In this document: piece by piece, positions 25,268-34,241 of the stretch
Numbering within the stretch: position 1 is the stretch's first letter
Layout of the letters: each line of letters begins with the position of its first letter
Origin: Pseudaquabacterium terrae
GTDB taxonomy: Bacteria; Pseudomonadota; Gammaproteobacteria; Burkholderiales; Burkholderiaceae_C
Assembly (NCBI RefSeq): GCF_013266755.1
Contig: NZ_JABRWJ010000002.1
Span: 124,001 to 188,000, forward strand
Length of the DNA stretch: 64,000 nt
Direction: 5' to 3'
Position numbers and translations under genes: made by a program
Notes under the pieces: model-generated
Database searches by the model: none
What the model was told of the DNA's origin: nothing
Seen by the model: only the letters and a program-made list of their open reading frames with translations

Positions 25268-28039
25268 TTGAAACACGCCCCACGAGCCCGCACGGCCGCC
25301 CTGTTGATCGCCGTGGCGCTGGTGGCCGCTTGCGGCAAGCCCGGGCCGGAGGCGCAGATCGCCTCGGCGCGCGCGGATCTGCAGCGCCGCGATCCACAAG
25401 CGGCCATCGTGCGCTTGAAGACCGTGCTGCAAGACCAGCCCGAATCGGGTCCGGCGCGGCTGCTGCTGGGCCGTGCGTTGTTCGAGCAGGGCGATCCGGC
25501 ATCGGCCGCCGCCGAGTTGCAGAAGGCCCTGGATCTGAAGCACCCGCCATCCGAGGTGCTGCCGACGCTGGCGCGCGCGATGCTGCAGCAGGGGCTGGCG
25601 CGCAAGCTGATCGAACAGCATGGTGCGACCACGCTGCCCGATACCGAGGCGAACGCCGAGTTGCGCACCACCATCGCAGCGGCGCACTACTCCCTGGGCG
25701 CCCGCGCGGCCGGTGACCGCGAGCTCGACGCCGCCTTGGCAGCCTCGCCGCAATCCGCGCCGGCGCGCAATCTGCGCACCCGCGTGATGGCGATAGGCGG
25801 CCAGATTCCGGCCGCGATCGCGCTGAATGACGAGGTGCTGAAGGCCCTTCCGCAGGATCCGGAGGCTTGGCAGCTGCGCGGCATGCTGTTGCTGGCGTCG
25901 AAGAAGGACAGCGCCGGCGCGCTGGCGGCCTATCGCAAGTCGTTGTCGTTCCATCCGCGGCAGCCAGGTGTGCATGAAGGGGTCGTCGCGCTGCTGATGC
26001 GCGACAAGCAGCTCGATGCGGCCGAGGCGCAGGTGGCGGAAATGCGCAAGGTGCTGCCCACGCACCCGCTGACCTATCTGCTGGCCGGTCAGGTCGCGCT
26101 GGCGAAGAAAGACTATCCGAAGGCCAAGGATCTCGCGCAGCGCCTGATGAAGAACCTGCGCGAAGACCCCGCGGTGCTGCTTTTTGCATCCGAGGTCGAG
26201 TTTCGCGCAGGCTCGTTGCGACAGGCCGAGACGCACCTCGGCAAGCTGCTCGGCAAGGCCCCGGACAACGCGGGGGCGCGCCAGTTGTTCGCGCAGGTGC
26301 AGCTGCGGCTGGGGCAGGCGCCGCTGGCCCTCGAGACGCTGCGGCCGTTGCTGGAGCAACCGGCGGTGCCCGCGCAAACGCTCGTCGCGGCCGCGACGGC
26401 CCACCTGCAGCTGGGCGACAACGCCGCGGCCGAGGCGTTCTACGTGCGCGCGTCCAAGGCCGATCCGGATGACGTGCGCAGCCGGATCGCACTGGCACTG
26501 AGCCAGATCGGCCGTGGCCAGACCTCCGGTTTTGCCGAGCTGGATCGTTTGTCGGAAGCAGACACCGGCGGCATCGACGCCGATCTGGCGGCGGTCGCCG
26601 CCCATGCCCGCCGCAAGGAATTCGATGCCGCCCTGAAGGCGGTCGACCGGATCGAGAAAAAGCAACCGGGCAAGGCTCTGAGCGCGCACCTGCAGGGGCG
26701 CATGCTGCGGATGACGGGCGACCGCGCCGGCGCACGCCGCAGCTTCGAACGTGCGCTGCAGATCGACTCCCAGTACGTCATCGCCGCGGCCGACCTGGCC
26801 GAGCTCGACGTCGCAGAGCAGCAGCCGCAGAAGGCGCGGGCGCGGCTGGAGGCGATATTGACCGCCAATCCGCGCAACGAGGCGGCGCGGCTTGCACTGA
26901 TCGATCTCTACGCACGCAGCGACAGCGACACCGAGGCGATGCTGAAGCTGATCAACGAGGCGCTGGCCGCCAATCCAATGTTGAGCCGGCCGCGCCTGCT
27001 GCTGGTGCACCACTACCTGCGCACGAACAAGGTCGCGCTGGCAATGGCGGCGGCGCAGGACGGCATCGCGGCCAAGCCCGGATCGCCGGAGTTGCTCGAT
27101 GCGCTCGCGCAGGCGCAAAGCCGCATGGGCGATACCCAGCAGGCGATCGTGACCTACAACAAGCTCGCTGCGCTGCAGCCGAAATCGGCCTTCCCGCACC
27201 TGCGTCTGGCGGCCATCCATGCGCGCAACAAGAACCAGGCGGGGGCGCTGCAGAGTCTGAACAAGGCCCTGGCCATCGCGCCCGAGCTGCTGCTGGCGCA
27301 GCGCGCGCTGGTGTCGCAGCACCTCGGCGAGAACAAGCATGCCGATGCGCTGGCCGTCGCGCGGCTGGTCCGGCAGCAGCGGCCGAAGGAGCCGGCCGGT
27401 TACGTGCTCGAAGGGGACATCGAAGCCGACCGCCGCGCCTGGTCGGCGGCCATCGTTGCCTACCGGGCCGGTCTGAAGAATGCGCCGTCGACCGAGCTGG
27501 CGGTGCGCCTGCACGGCATGCTGATCCGGAACGGCAAGCCCGACGAGGCCCAGTCGTTTGCCAGTGCGTGGCGCGCGGAGCATCCGAAGGATGCGCTGTT
27601 CGTGCTCGGGCTCGGCGAGCAGGCCCTCGCGGGCCGCAAGCTGCCGGAAGCCGAAAAGTACTTCCGCGAGGCGCTGCAGCGCTTGCCGGACAGCCCGATG
27701 GCGCTGAACAACCTGGCCTTCGTGCTGGCGATGCGCGGTGAGCCGGAGTCGATCGCGCTGGCCGAGCGGGCGATCAAGCTCAAGCCCAACGAGGCCACGC
27801 TGTACGACACGCTCTCGCTGGCGCAGGCGAGCAACAAGCAGCTGGAGCGCGCGATCGAGACCCAGAAGAAGGCCATCGACCTGACATCCGATCAGGACCT
27901 CATGCGGCTGCGGCTGGCCAAGTTGTATCTCCAGGCCGATCGGAAGGCCCTGGCCAAGGAACAGCTGCAGCAGCTCGAGGCCAGAAGCGCGATTCCGCAG
28001 GTCAAGACCGAAGCGAAAGAGTTGCTCAAGACCCTGTGA
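25268..28039 (+). CDS. prsT: XrtA/PEP-CTERM system TPR-repeat lipoprotein PrsT
   Basis: About 923 residues. A TTG start at 25268 is preferred because AAGGA lies seven bases upstream and it gives a short lipoprotein signal with the lipobox VAAC (Cys22); the in-frame ATG at 25250 has no ribosome site. The rest is a long array of tetratricopeptide repeats, with units such as ARLLLGRALFEQGDPASAAAE and YFREALQRLPDSPMALNNLA. Length and architecture match PrsT, always found with exosortase A loci and thought to act in the periplasm with export or sorting. It begins the forward gene run that continues with the export lipoprotein after a 200-base gap. Confidence 0.93.
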   Translation: MKHAPRARTAALLIAVALVAACGKPGPEAQIASARADLQRRDPQAAIVRLKTVLQDQPESGPARLLLGRALFEQGDPASAAAELQKALDLKHPPSEVLPTLARAMLQQGLARKLIEQHGATTLPDTEANAELRTTIAAAHYSLGARAAGDRELDAALAASPQSAPARNLRTRVMAIGGQIPAAIALNDEVLKALPQDPEAWQLRGMLLLASKKDSAGALAAYRKSLSFHPRQPGVHEGVVALLMRDKQLDAAEAQVAEMRKVLPTHPLTYLLAGQVALAKKDYPKAKDLAQRLMKNLREDPAVLLFASEVEFRAGSLRQAETHLGKLLGKAPDNAGARQLFAQVQLRLGQAPLALETLRPLLEQPAVPAQTLVAAATAHLQLGDNAAAEAFYVRASKADPDDVRSRIALALSQIGRGQTSGFAELDRLSEADTGGIDADLAAVAAHARRKEFDAALKAVDRIEKKQPGKALSAHLQGRMLRMTGDRAGARRSFERALQIDSQYVIAAADLAELDVAEQQPQKARARLEAILTANPRNEAARLALIDLYARSDSDTEAMLKLINEALAANPMLSRPRLLLVHHYLRTNKVALAMAAAQDGIAAKPGSPELLDALAQAQSRMGDTQQAIVTYNKLAALQPKSAFPHLRLAAIHARNKNQAGALQSLNKALAIAPELLLAQRALVSQHLGENKHADALAVARLVRQQRPKEPAGYVLEGDIEADRRAWSAAIVAYRAGLKNAPSTELAVRLHGMLIRNGKPDEAQSFASAWRAEHPKDALFVLGLGEQALAGRKLPEAEKYFREALQRLPDSPMALNNLAFVLAMRGEPESIALAERAIKLKPNEATLYDTLSLAQASNKQLERAIETQKKAIDLTSDQDLMRLRLAKLYLQADRKALAKEQLQQLEARSAIPQVKTEAKELLKTL

Positions 28040-28239
28040 TGCTCGCGCGGCCGCGGGCTGCGTGAAGTTTTGCATCGCAGCACGCGGCGCCGTCGGCGCC
28101 AGCCGCGATTCCGTAAAACTGCCTGTGTCATGATGCGCAACCGTGCATTTGGCGTGCATCCGGTGTGCATGGCGCGTGCGCGCCAGCGCCATTGCCGCCG
28201 GCTGTCGCGCACAAAGTTCGCTGCATGAGAGGAAGCAAG
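28040..28239. promoter_or_regulatory. Upstream region of the polysaccharide export operon
   Basis: A 200-base gap after prsT. A structured segment (28066-28120) has outer arms AGTTTT/AAAACT around a GGCGCC-GTC-GGCGCC hairpin at 28086-28100. Three GTGCAT direct repeats follow at exact 11-base intervals. No good sigma-54 or sigma-70 match was found. Confidence 0.45.
28143..28175 (+). promoter_or_regulatory. Three 11-bp direct repeats (GTGCATnnGG type), candidate regulator site
   Basis: GTGCAT occurs at 28143, 28154 and 28165, each one helical turn apart and the first two followed by nnGG. This head-to-tail spacing is typical of response-regulator binding sites. It lies about 65-100 bases before the start of the export lipoprotein gene. 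Confidence 0.5.
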
Positions 28240-28872
28240 TTGAACGCCATTTCCAAATTGATCGAGTCCAGCATGGCCTGGCGGCTCGGCGCAGCATTGC
28301 TGGTCGTGCTGCTCGGCGCCTGCGCGTCACGCCAGCATCCGCCGGCGCCGGCGCAGGCCGATACGCAGAACTACAACTACATCATCGGCCCCGGTGACTC
28401 GCTGCAGATCACCGTCTGGCGCAATCCCGACCTGTCGATGACGGTGCCGGTGCGTCCCGACGGCAAGATCGCGACGCCGCTGATCGACGAACTCGTCGCG
28501 CAGGGCAAGACCTCGACCGAGATGGCGCGCGACATCGAGAAGCAGCTGTCGAAGTACGTGCGTGATCCGGTCGTCACGGTGATCGTCACCGCCTTCGTCG
28601 GCCCCTACAGCGAGCAGATCCGCGTTGTCGGCGAAGCGGCCAAGCCGCAGTTCCTGCCCTACAAGCAGAAGATGACGCTGCTCGACGTGATGATCGCCGT
28701 CGGCGGCCTGACCGATTTCGCCGATGGCAACGGCGCGACGATCCTGCGCGGCTCCGAAGGCAACAAGCAGTATTCGGTGCGCCTGAAGGACCTGATCAAG
28801 CGCGGCGACGTGTCGGCGAACGTCGAGATGAAGCCGGGCGACATCCTCATCATCCCGCAGGGCCTTTTCTGA
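28240..28872 (+). CDS. XrtA-type polysaccharide export lipoprotein (Wza-like)
   Basis: About 210 residues from a TTG at 28240 with AGAGGA ideally placed six bases upstream; an ATG at 28225 is in frame but has no ribosome site. A lipobox LGAC follows (Cys28 from the TTG). The Poly_export domain is clear: YIIGPGDSLQITVWRNPDLS, VRPDGKIATPLIDELVAQGKT, then an SLBB-like part IRVVGEAAKPQFLPYKQKMT and a final MKPGDILIIPQGLF. It corresponds to the PEP-CTERM/exosortase export protein family (TIGR03027 type), shorter than E. coli Wza. It should form the outer-membrane or periplasmic exit channel for the polysaccharide. Confidence 0.94.
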   Translation: MNAISKLIESSMAWRLGAALLVVLLGACASRQHPPAPAQADTQNYNYIIGPGDSLQITVWRNPDLSMTVPVRPDGKIATPLIDELVAQGKTSTEMARDIEKQLSKYVRDPVVTVIVTAFVGPYSEQIRVVGEAAKPQFLPYKQKMTLLDVMIAVGGLTDFADGNGATILRGSEGNKQYSVRLKDLIKRGDVSANVEMKPGDILIIPQGLF

Positions 28873-28873
28873 T

Positions 28874-28945
28874 GCCCCCACGCTCCCTCCGGTCGCTGCC
28901 CCCCAAGGGGTCCCTTGCAGCGGACCGGCAGAGCCGGATCCGCGC
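28874..28945 (+). repeat. Dispersed intergenic hairpin repeat, copy B
   Basis: Begins GCCCCCACGCTCCCTCCGGT and continues TCGCTGCCCCCCAAGGGG, closely matching copy A at 17323 over about 45 bases. It fills most of the gap between the export lipoprotein and chain-length genes, reading with transcription, and could form an attenuating hairpin. Confidence 0.6.
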
Positions 28946-28977
28946 AAGAGCTTGGCTGTAACCCCGACAGAAGTGCC

Positions 28978-30555
28978 ATGGAAGACCTGATCAACCAGCT
29001 CACGACCATCGTCCGCCGGATGTGGAAATTCCGCTGGCCGGCACTGCTTGCGGCGTGGTTCGTCGCCATCGCCGGCGCCGTCGTCGTCTTCTACGTGCCC
29101 GACAAGTACGAGGCCACGGCGCGCATCTTCGTCGACACGCAATCGATCCTGAAGCCGCTGATGTCGGGCCTGACGGTGCAGCCCAACGTCGAGCAGCAGG
29201 TCGGCATGCTCAGCCGCACGCTGATCAGCCGGCCGAACGTCGAGAAGCTGATCCGCATGGCGGACCTCGACCTGAAGAACGAGTCGAAGGCGCAGCAGGA
29301 GGCGCTGATCGAGAGCCTGACGAAGTCGCTCGAGATCCGCGGCACGAACCGCGACAACCTCTATTCGCTCAGCTACCGCGATGCCGACAAGGAAAAGGCC
29401 AAGCGGGTGATCCAGTCGCTGGTGTCGATCTTCGTCGAGTCGAGCCTCGGTGCCAGCCGCAAGGACACCGACTCGGCCAAGGTCTTCCTCAACGAGCAGA
29501 TCAAGACCTATGAGGCCAAGCTCGAGGAGGCCGAGACGCGGTTGAAGGAGTTCCGGCTGCGCAATCTCGACCTGCAGACCGCCGACGGCCGCGACTCGGC
29601 GTCGCGCCTGGGCGAGATCAGCAAGCAGCTCGAACAAGCGCGGCTCGAGTTGCGCGAGGCCGAGAATGCCCGCGAAGCGGCGAAGCAGCAGCTGGCCGCC
29701 GAAAAGCAGTCGAACACCAGCGTCACGCAGAGCCTGTTGCAGGAGTCGTCGGTCAGCGTGTCGACGCCCGAGCTCGATGGCCGCATCGCCGAACACAAGC
29801 GCAACCTCGACGCGCTGCTGCAGCGCTACACCGAGCAGCATCCCGACATCATCAGCACGCGCCGCCTGCTGAAGGACCTGGAAGAGCAGAAGAAAAAGGA
29901 AATCGCCGAGCAGCGCAAGCTGGCGCTGAGCCAGCCCGCGGCGGCCGCGCCGCAGTCCGGCCTTGCGTTCCAGGAGCTGAACCGGTTGCTGGCGACCTCC
30001 GAAGTGCAGGTCGCGTCGCTGCGCGCACGCGTGGCCGAGTATTCGTCGCGTTATGCGCAGGCTCGGGCGGCGCTGAAGACCTCGCCGCAGATCGAGGCCG
30101 AGGCGGCCCAGCTGAACCGCGACTACGCGATCATCAAGAAGAACTACGAAGACCTGGTCGCGCGCCGGCAGGCGGCGGTGATGTCCGGCGACCTCGATGT
30201 CGCGTCCGGCGTCGCCGACTTCCGGCTGATCGATCCGCCGCGCGTCTCGTCGCGCCCGGTGTCGCCGAACCGCTTCCTGCTCTATCCGCTGGCGCTGGCC
30301 GCGGCGCTCGGCGTCGGACTGTTCGTCGCCTTCGCGGCGAGCCAATTGCGCCCGGTCTACGACGCGGCCTACGAGCTGCGCGCGAAAACCGGGTTGCCGG
30401 TGCTCGGTGTCGTCTCGCTGGTGCTCAGCGATGGGGACACCCGCAGGGCACGGGTCGACTTGCTGCGCTTCCTGGCCGGATCGGGCAGCTTGGTCGGTGT
30501 GTACGTGATCGGGCTGATCGCGCTGACGGTCATCGTCAGCAGGCAGGTGGGTTGA
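28978..30555 (+). CDS. XrtA-type polysaccharide chain-length determinant (Wzz-like)
   Basis: A 525-residue polysaccharide co-polymerase. It has an N-terminal membrane helix (residues about 22-42), a Wzz domain with YEATARIFVDTQSILKPLMSG, a long coiled-coil region (about 165-310, with EEAETRLKEFRLRNLDLQTA-type heptads), a GNVR-like segment before the second helix, and a membrane helix near 435-455 preceded by the proline-rich RPVSPNRFLLYPLALA. A further hydrophobic segment ends the protein. This matches the PEP-CTERM chain-length family (TIGR03007 type). It works with the tyrosine kinase encoded three bases downstream to control polymer length. Confidence 0.94.
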   Translation: MEDLINQLTTIVRRMWKFRWPALLAAWFVAIAGAVVVFYVPDKYEATARIFVDTQSILKPLMSGLTVQPNVEQQVGMLSRTLISRPNVEKLIRMADLDLKNESKAQQEALIESLTKSLEIRGTNRDNLYSLSYRDADKEKAKRVIQSLVSIFVESSLGASRKDTDSAKVFLNEQIKTYEAKLEEAETRLKEFRLRNLDLQTADGRDSASRLGEISKQLEQARLELREAENAREAAKQQLAAEKQSNTSVTQSLLQESSVSVSTPELDGRIAEHKRNLDALLQRYTEQHPDIISTRRLLKDLEEQKKKEIAEQRKLALSQPAAAAPQSGLAFQELNRLLATSEVQVASLRARVAEYSSRYAQARAALKTSPQIEAEAAQLNRDYAIIKKNYEDLVARRQAAVMSGDLDVASGVADFRLIDPPRVSSRPVSPNRFLLYPLALAAALGVGLFVAFAASQLRPVYDAAYELRAKTGLPVLGVVSLVLSDGDTRRARVDLLRFLAGSGSLVGVYVIGLIALTVIVSRQVG

Positions 30556-30558
30556 ACG

Positions 30559-31539
30559 ATGAGCAGCTTGATCGAACAGGCCGCGCGCCGACTGGCGCAG
30601 ATTCGCGAATCGGGGATCGAGATTCCCGGCGAGACCGCGCCCGCCGACACGACGGTGCCGACCACCACGCCCGGCGACATCGCGCCGCCGCGTTATGCCG
30701 CGACGCCGGCGGCGCCGCCGCTGGCCGCGCCGCTGGTCCCCGTGCCGCCGGCGATGGTGCCGCGGCTGGCCGACGAACCCACGGTCACCTCGCGTCGCGT
30801 CGAGCTCGATCTCGATCTGCTCGCCGCGAGCGGCATCGTGACGCCGAACGCGCCGCGCTCGAACGTCGCCGACCAGTACCGGGTCATCAAGCGTCCGCTG
30901 ATCCTCAATGCGATCGGCAAGGGCGCGGTGCCGCTGAACCACGGCAACCTGATCATGGTGACCAGCGCCTTGTCCGGCGAGGGCAAGAGCTTCACGTCGA
31001 TCAACCTGGCGATGAGCATTGCCGCCGAGCTCGACCACACGGTGATGCTCGTCGACGCCGACGTCGCGCGGCCCTCGGTGCTGCGCATGCTCGGCTTGCC
31101 GCCGGGCCCCGGCCTGCTCGACCTGCTCGAGGGCCACGCCGACATGTCGAACGTGCTGCTGCGCACCAACATCGACAAGCTGACGCTGTTGCCCAGCGGC
31201 TCGCCGCACCCGCGGGCGACCGAGCTGCTGGCCAGCGATTCGATGCGCCAGCTGCTCGACGACATCGCGACGCGCTACCACGACCGCATCGTGATCTTCG
31301 ATTCGCCGCCGCTGCTGCTGACCACCGAGTCGCGCGTGCTGGCCTCGCACATGGGCCAGATCGTCGTCGTCGTGCACGCCGGCCGGACGCTGCAGGCGGA
31401 CGTTCAGCATGCGCTGTCGACGATCGAGTCGTGCCCGGTGCGTCTGATGCTGCTCAACAAGGCGCAAAGCAACGCCCACGGAGCCTACGGCTACTCGTAT
31501 GGCTACGGTTACGGCGAACAAGAACAGATGCCGGGTTGA
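30559..31539 (+). CDS. XrtA-associated tyrosine autokinase
   Basis: A 326-residue BY-kinase of the cytoplasmic CpsD/EpsG type. The first 110 residues are Pro/Ala-rich. The kinase core has Walker A SALSGEGKSFTS, Walker A' VMLVDADVARPSVL and a Walker B-like IVIFDSPPLLLT. The C-terminus is a tyrosine cluster (GAYGYSYGYGYGEQ), the usual autophosphorylation tail. It follows the chain-length gene by three bases and corresponds to the TIGR03018-type kinase of exosortase A loci. It likely regulates polymerisation and export through cycles of phosphorylation. Confidence 0.95.
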   Translation: MSSLIEQAARRLAQIRESGIEIPGETAPADTTVPTTTPGDIAPPRYAATPAAPPLAAPLVPVPPAMVPRLADEPTVTSRRVELDLDLLAASGIVTPNAPRSNVADQYRVIKRPLILNAIGKGAVPLNHGNLIMVTSALSGEGKSFTSINLAMSIAAELDHTVMLVDADVARPSVLRMLGLPPGPGLLDLLEGHADMSNVLLRTNIDKLTLLPSGSPHPRATELLASDSMRQLLDDIATRYHDRIVIFDSPPLLLTTESRVLASHMGQIVVVVHAGRTLQADVQHALSTIESCPVRLMLLNKAQSNAHGAYGYSYGYGYGEQEQMPG

Positions 31540-31558
31540 GCCGGCGCCTTCAACCACA

Positions 31559-33121
31559 ATGATGCGTCCAGGGTCTGGAGAACGCGATCGTGCCTGCCTG
31601 CCGAGTCGGCCCCTGTGGCCGCTGGCCTTGCTGCTGGCCGCCGCAGGCGGCCAGGCACAGGAAGCGGCGCAACTGCAGCAGTCGCAGCGCGGACGCCCGC
31701 TGACGGTCCAGCCCAGCGCATCGATCACCGAGACGCTGACCGACAACGCGCTGCTGCGCGACAGCGACAAGCGCACCGAGGCGATCACGCAGCTGACCGC
31801 CGGCGTCGCCGCGACGCTGCGCGCCGACCGTGTCAGCGGCGTACTCGACTACCAGCTGACCGGCACCGTGCACGCGCGCGAGACCAAGGCCGACAAGGTC
31901 GGACAGTCGCTGCGAAGCACGCTGAGCGCCGTGCTGATCGATGAGCTGTTCTATCTCGACGGCAGCGCGTCCATCGGGCGCCAGGCGATCTCCGCTTTCG
32001 GCACCCAGGATGTCGGCCGGCCGCTGGACAACGAGAACAGCACCGAGGTGCGCAGCCTGTCGTTGACGCCGTCGCTGCGCGGCCGCATCGGCGACAACGC
32101 GGTCTTCGACGCGCGCGTCAATTTCACCAAGCAATCCAGCGAAGGCAGCAACCGCGGCGACCTGACGACGCGGACCGATACGCTGTCGGTCGGCGCGCGC
32201 CCGGGCGTGCGCCTGGGCTGGAACGCCAGCGTCACCCGCGGCAGCTACAAGTACAAGGACGGGTCGAACACCCATGACAGCCGCGCACTCGTCGGCCTGA
32301 CCTACCAGCCCGATCCGAGCTGGCGCTTCTCGGCCAACGCCGGGCGCGAAGAGAACGACATCACGACGCTCGGCACGAGGAACAACACCACCTGGGGCGT
32401 GGGCCTGCAGTGGGTGCCGAGTCCGCGCACGCAGCTGGCGGCGACGCGCGATCATCGCTTCTTCGGCGAAGCGCACAGCATCAGCTTCACGCATCGCGAG
32501 CCGCGCACGACGTGGCGATTCACCAGCTCGCGCGATCTTCAGAGCGCGCAGCCGAACCAGGTCAGCACGCTGCTGCACGACGTGTACCAGCTGCTGTTCG
32601 ACATGCTTGCCAGCAGGGTGCCCGATCCGGTGGCGCGCCGGGATGCGGTGTTGCGAGTGATGGAGCAAGAGGGCATTCCCGCTTCCGCGGTGGTCACCTC
32701 GGCGTTCCTGAACTCGGCGGTCACCCTGGTCAGCCGGCAGGAGCTTGCCTTCGGCTACCAGGGCATCCGCAGCAGCGCGCTGTTGACGATGTACCGCAGC
32801 GACACCCGCCGTGTCGACGGCAGGTCCAGCGCGATCGACGACCTGTCGACCGACCCGGCGGTGCGCCAGCACGGCGCCTTGCTGACGCTCAGCCACCGGC
32901 TGACGCCGGCCAGCGGCATCAGCCTGACGCTGACCTGGCAGCGCAACCGCGGTGCTTCGCAGGCGCGCAACAACGAGTTGTCCTCGGCGTCGCTGAACTG
33001 GACCACCCGCCTGGGCCCGCACAGCAACCTCGCGCTCGGCGCGCGCCATGTCGAGTTCGACACCGCGCTGAACCCCTACAACGAGAATGCCGTGTTCGCC
33101 ACGCTCGGCGTTCGGTTCTAA
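31559..33121 (+). CDS. XrtA system-associated outer-membrane beta-barrel protein (TIGR03016 type)
   Basis: A protein of about 520 residues starting at ATG 31559 or the adjacent ATG 31562. After a signal peptide (LWPLALLLAAAGGQAQ) comes LTVQPSASITETLTDNALL, a hallmark of the PEP-CTERM-associated outer-membrane family. The remainder is regular amphipathic beta-strand, ending VFATLGVRF with terminal Phe. It sits between the kinase and the AAA ATPase, its usual neighbours. A role as a polysaccharide porin is plausible. Confidence 0.9.
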   Translation: MMRPGSGERDRACLPSRPLWPLALLLAAAGGQAQEAAQLQQSQRGRPLTVQPSASITETLTDNALLRDSDKRTEAITQLTAGVAATLRADRVSGVLDYQLTGTVHARETKADKVGQSLRSTLSAVLIDELFYLDGSASIGRQAISAFGTQDVGRPLDNENSTEVRSLSLTPSLRGRIGDNAVFDARVNFTKQSSEGSNRGDLTTRTDTLSVGARPGVRLGWNASVTRGSYKYKDGSNTHDSRALVGLTYQPDPSWRFSANAGREENDITTLGTRNNTTWGVGLQWVPSPRTQLAATRDHRFFGEAHSISFTHREPRTTWRFTSSRDLQSAQPNQVSTLLHDVYQLLFDMLASRVPDPVARRDAVLRVMEQEGIPASAVVTSAFLNSAVTLVSRQELAFGYQGIRSSALLTMYRSDTRRVDGRSSAIDDLSTDPAVRQHGALLTLSHRLTPASGISLTLTWQRNRGASQARNNELSSASLNWTTRLGPHSNLALGARHVEFDTALNPYNENAVFATLGVRF

Positions 33122-33137
33122 CGCAGGACGCCCCGCC

Positions 33138-34241
33138 ATGTACGAAGCGTTCTACGGGCTCGCCAACAAGCCCTTCCAGCTCAACCCGGATCCGAGCTTC
33201 TATTTCGGCAGCAAGCAGCATCGGCGCGCCAAGGCTTACCTCGACTACGGCGTCTCGCGCAACGAAGGCTTCATCGTCATCACCGGCGAGATCGGCGCCG
33301 GCAAGACCACGCTGCTGCGCGCGCTGATCGACGGCCTGCACGGCAGCAACGTCATCGTCGGTCACCTCGTGACCACGCAGCTCGGCGCCGAGGACACGCT
33401 GCGCATGGTCGGCGCGGCGTTCGGCTTCCGCGTCAAGGACGTGCCGAAGTCGGAGCTGTTGATCACGCTCGAAGCCTTCCTGATCAGCCAGACCAGCAAG
33501 GGCAAGCGCTGCCTGCTGATCGTCGACGAGGCGCAGAACCTGACGCCGCGCGCGGTCGAGGAGCTGCGCATGCTGTCGAACTTCCAGTTCGGCAACCAGG
33601 CGCTGATGCAGAGCTTCCTGGTCGGCCAGCCCGAGTTTCGCGAGATCCTGCAGCGGCCCGAGATGGAGCAGTTCCGCCAGCGCGTGGCGGCCACCTGCCA
33701 CATCGGCCCGCTCGATGCCGAGGAGACGCAGCACTACATCGAGCACCGGCTCAAGTGCGCCGGCTCGACCGGCCAGCCGAGCTTCGAGCCCGACGCCTTC
33801 ACCGCGATCCACCTGGCCAGCAACGGCATCCCGCGCCGCATCAACTCGGTCTGCGACCGGCTGCTGCTGCTGGGCTTCCTGGCCGGCAAGGCGCACCTGG
33901 CGAAAGCCGACGTCGACGAGGTGATGCGCGACATCGCGCAGGAGTCCGCACTGCCGGCGGCGCCCGCGGTGCCGGCGGTGCGCGCTCCCGGCCAGCCCGG
34001 CGCCTCCAGCGAAGTGATGGAGCTCGACGTCGACTTGTCGCAGCTCAAGCTCGACCCCGAAGCCGCCAGCGCGATGACGCGCCAGCTCGCCAGCCTGACC
34101 GCCGAGCAGCGCGGCGACCAGCTGCAGCGCCTGGAGCGCGGCATGCTGCGCCTCGAACGCACGAACCTGCAGATCCTGTCGATGCTGCAGCAACTGGTCG
34201 CTGCACTGGCCAAGCCCGGCAGCGACCCCAAGAAATCATGA
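33138..34241 (+). CDS. XrtA system-associated AAA ATPase (ExeA-like)
   Basis: A 367-residue ATPase beginning MYEAFYGLANKPFQLNPDPSF-like, the conserved start of this family (TIGR03015 type). Walker A is ITGEIGAGKTTLLRAL and Walker B CLLIVDEAQNL; RRINSVCDRLLLLGFLAGK marks the C-terminal AAA lid. The final 80 residues form an Ala/Glu-rich helical tail. ExeA-like ATPases energise assembly of envelope complexes. Its stop overlaps the wecB start as ATGA. Confidence 0.94.
   Translation: MYEAFYGLANKPFQLNPDPSFYFGSKQHRRAKAYLDYGVSRNEGFIVITGEIGAGKTTLLRALIDGLHGSNVIVGHLVTTQLGAEDTLRMVGAAFGFRVKDVPKSELLITLEAFLISQTSKGKRCLLIVDEAQNLTPRAVEELRMLSNFQFGNQALMQSFLVGQPEFREILQRPEMEQFRQRVAATCHIGPLDAEETQHYIEHRLKCAGSTGQPSFEPDAFTAIHLASNGIPRRINSVCDRLLLLGFLAGKAHLAKADVDEVMRDIAQESALPAAPAVPAVRAPGQPGASSEVMELDVDLSQLKLDPEAASAMTRQLASLTAEQRGDQLQRLERGMLRLERTNLQILSMLQQLVAALAKPGSDPKKS

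Noticed and set aside
25121-28330. A 1069-residue open frame on the minus strand
   Set aside because: It runs antisense to prsT and the export lipoprotein, whose domains are unmistakable. Its composition (Arg, Gln, His-rich) is what GC-rich antisense frames give.
28327-31788. An 1153-residue open frame on the minus strand
   Set aside because: Antisense to the chain-length and kinase genes; no recognisable domain and a shadow-type composition.
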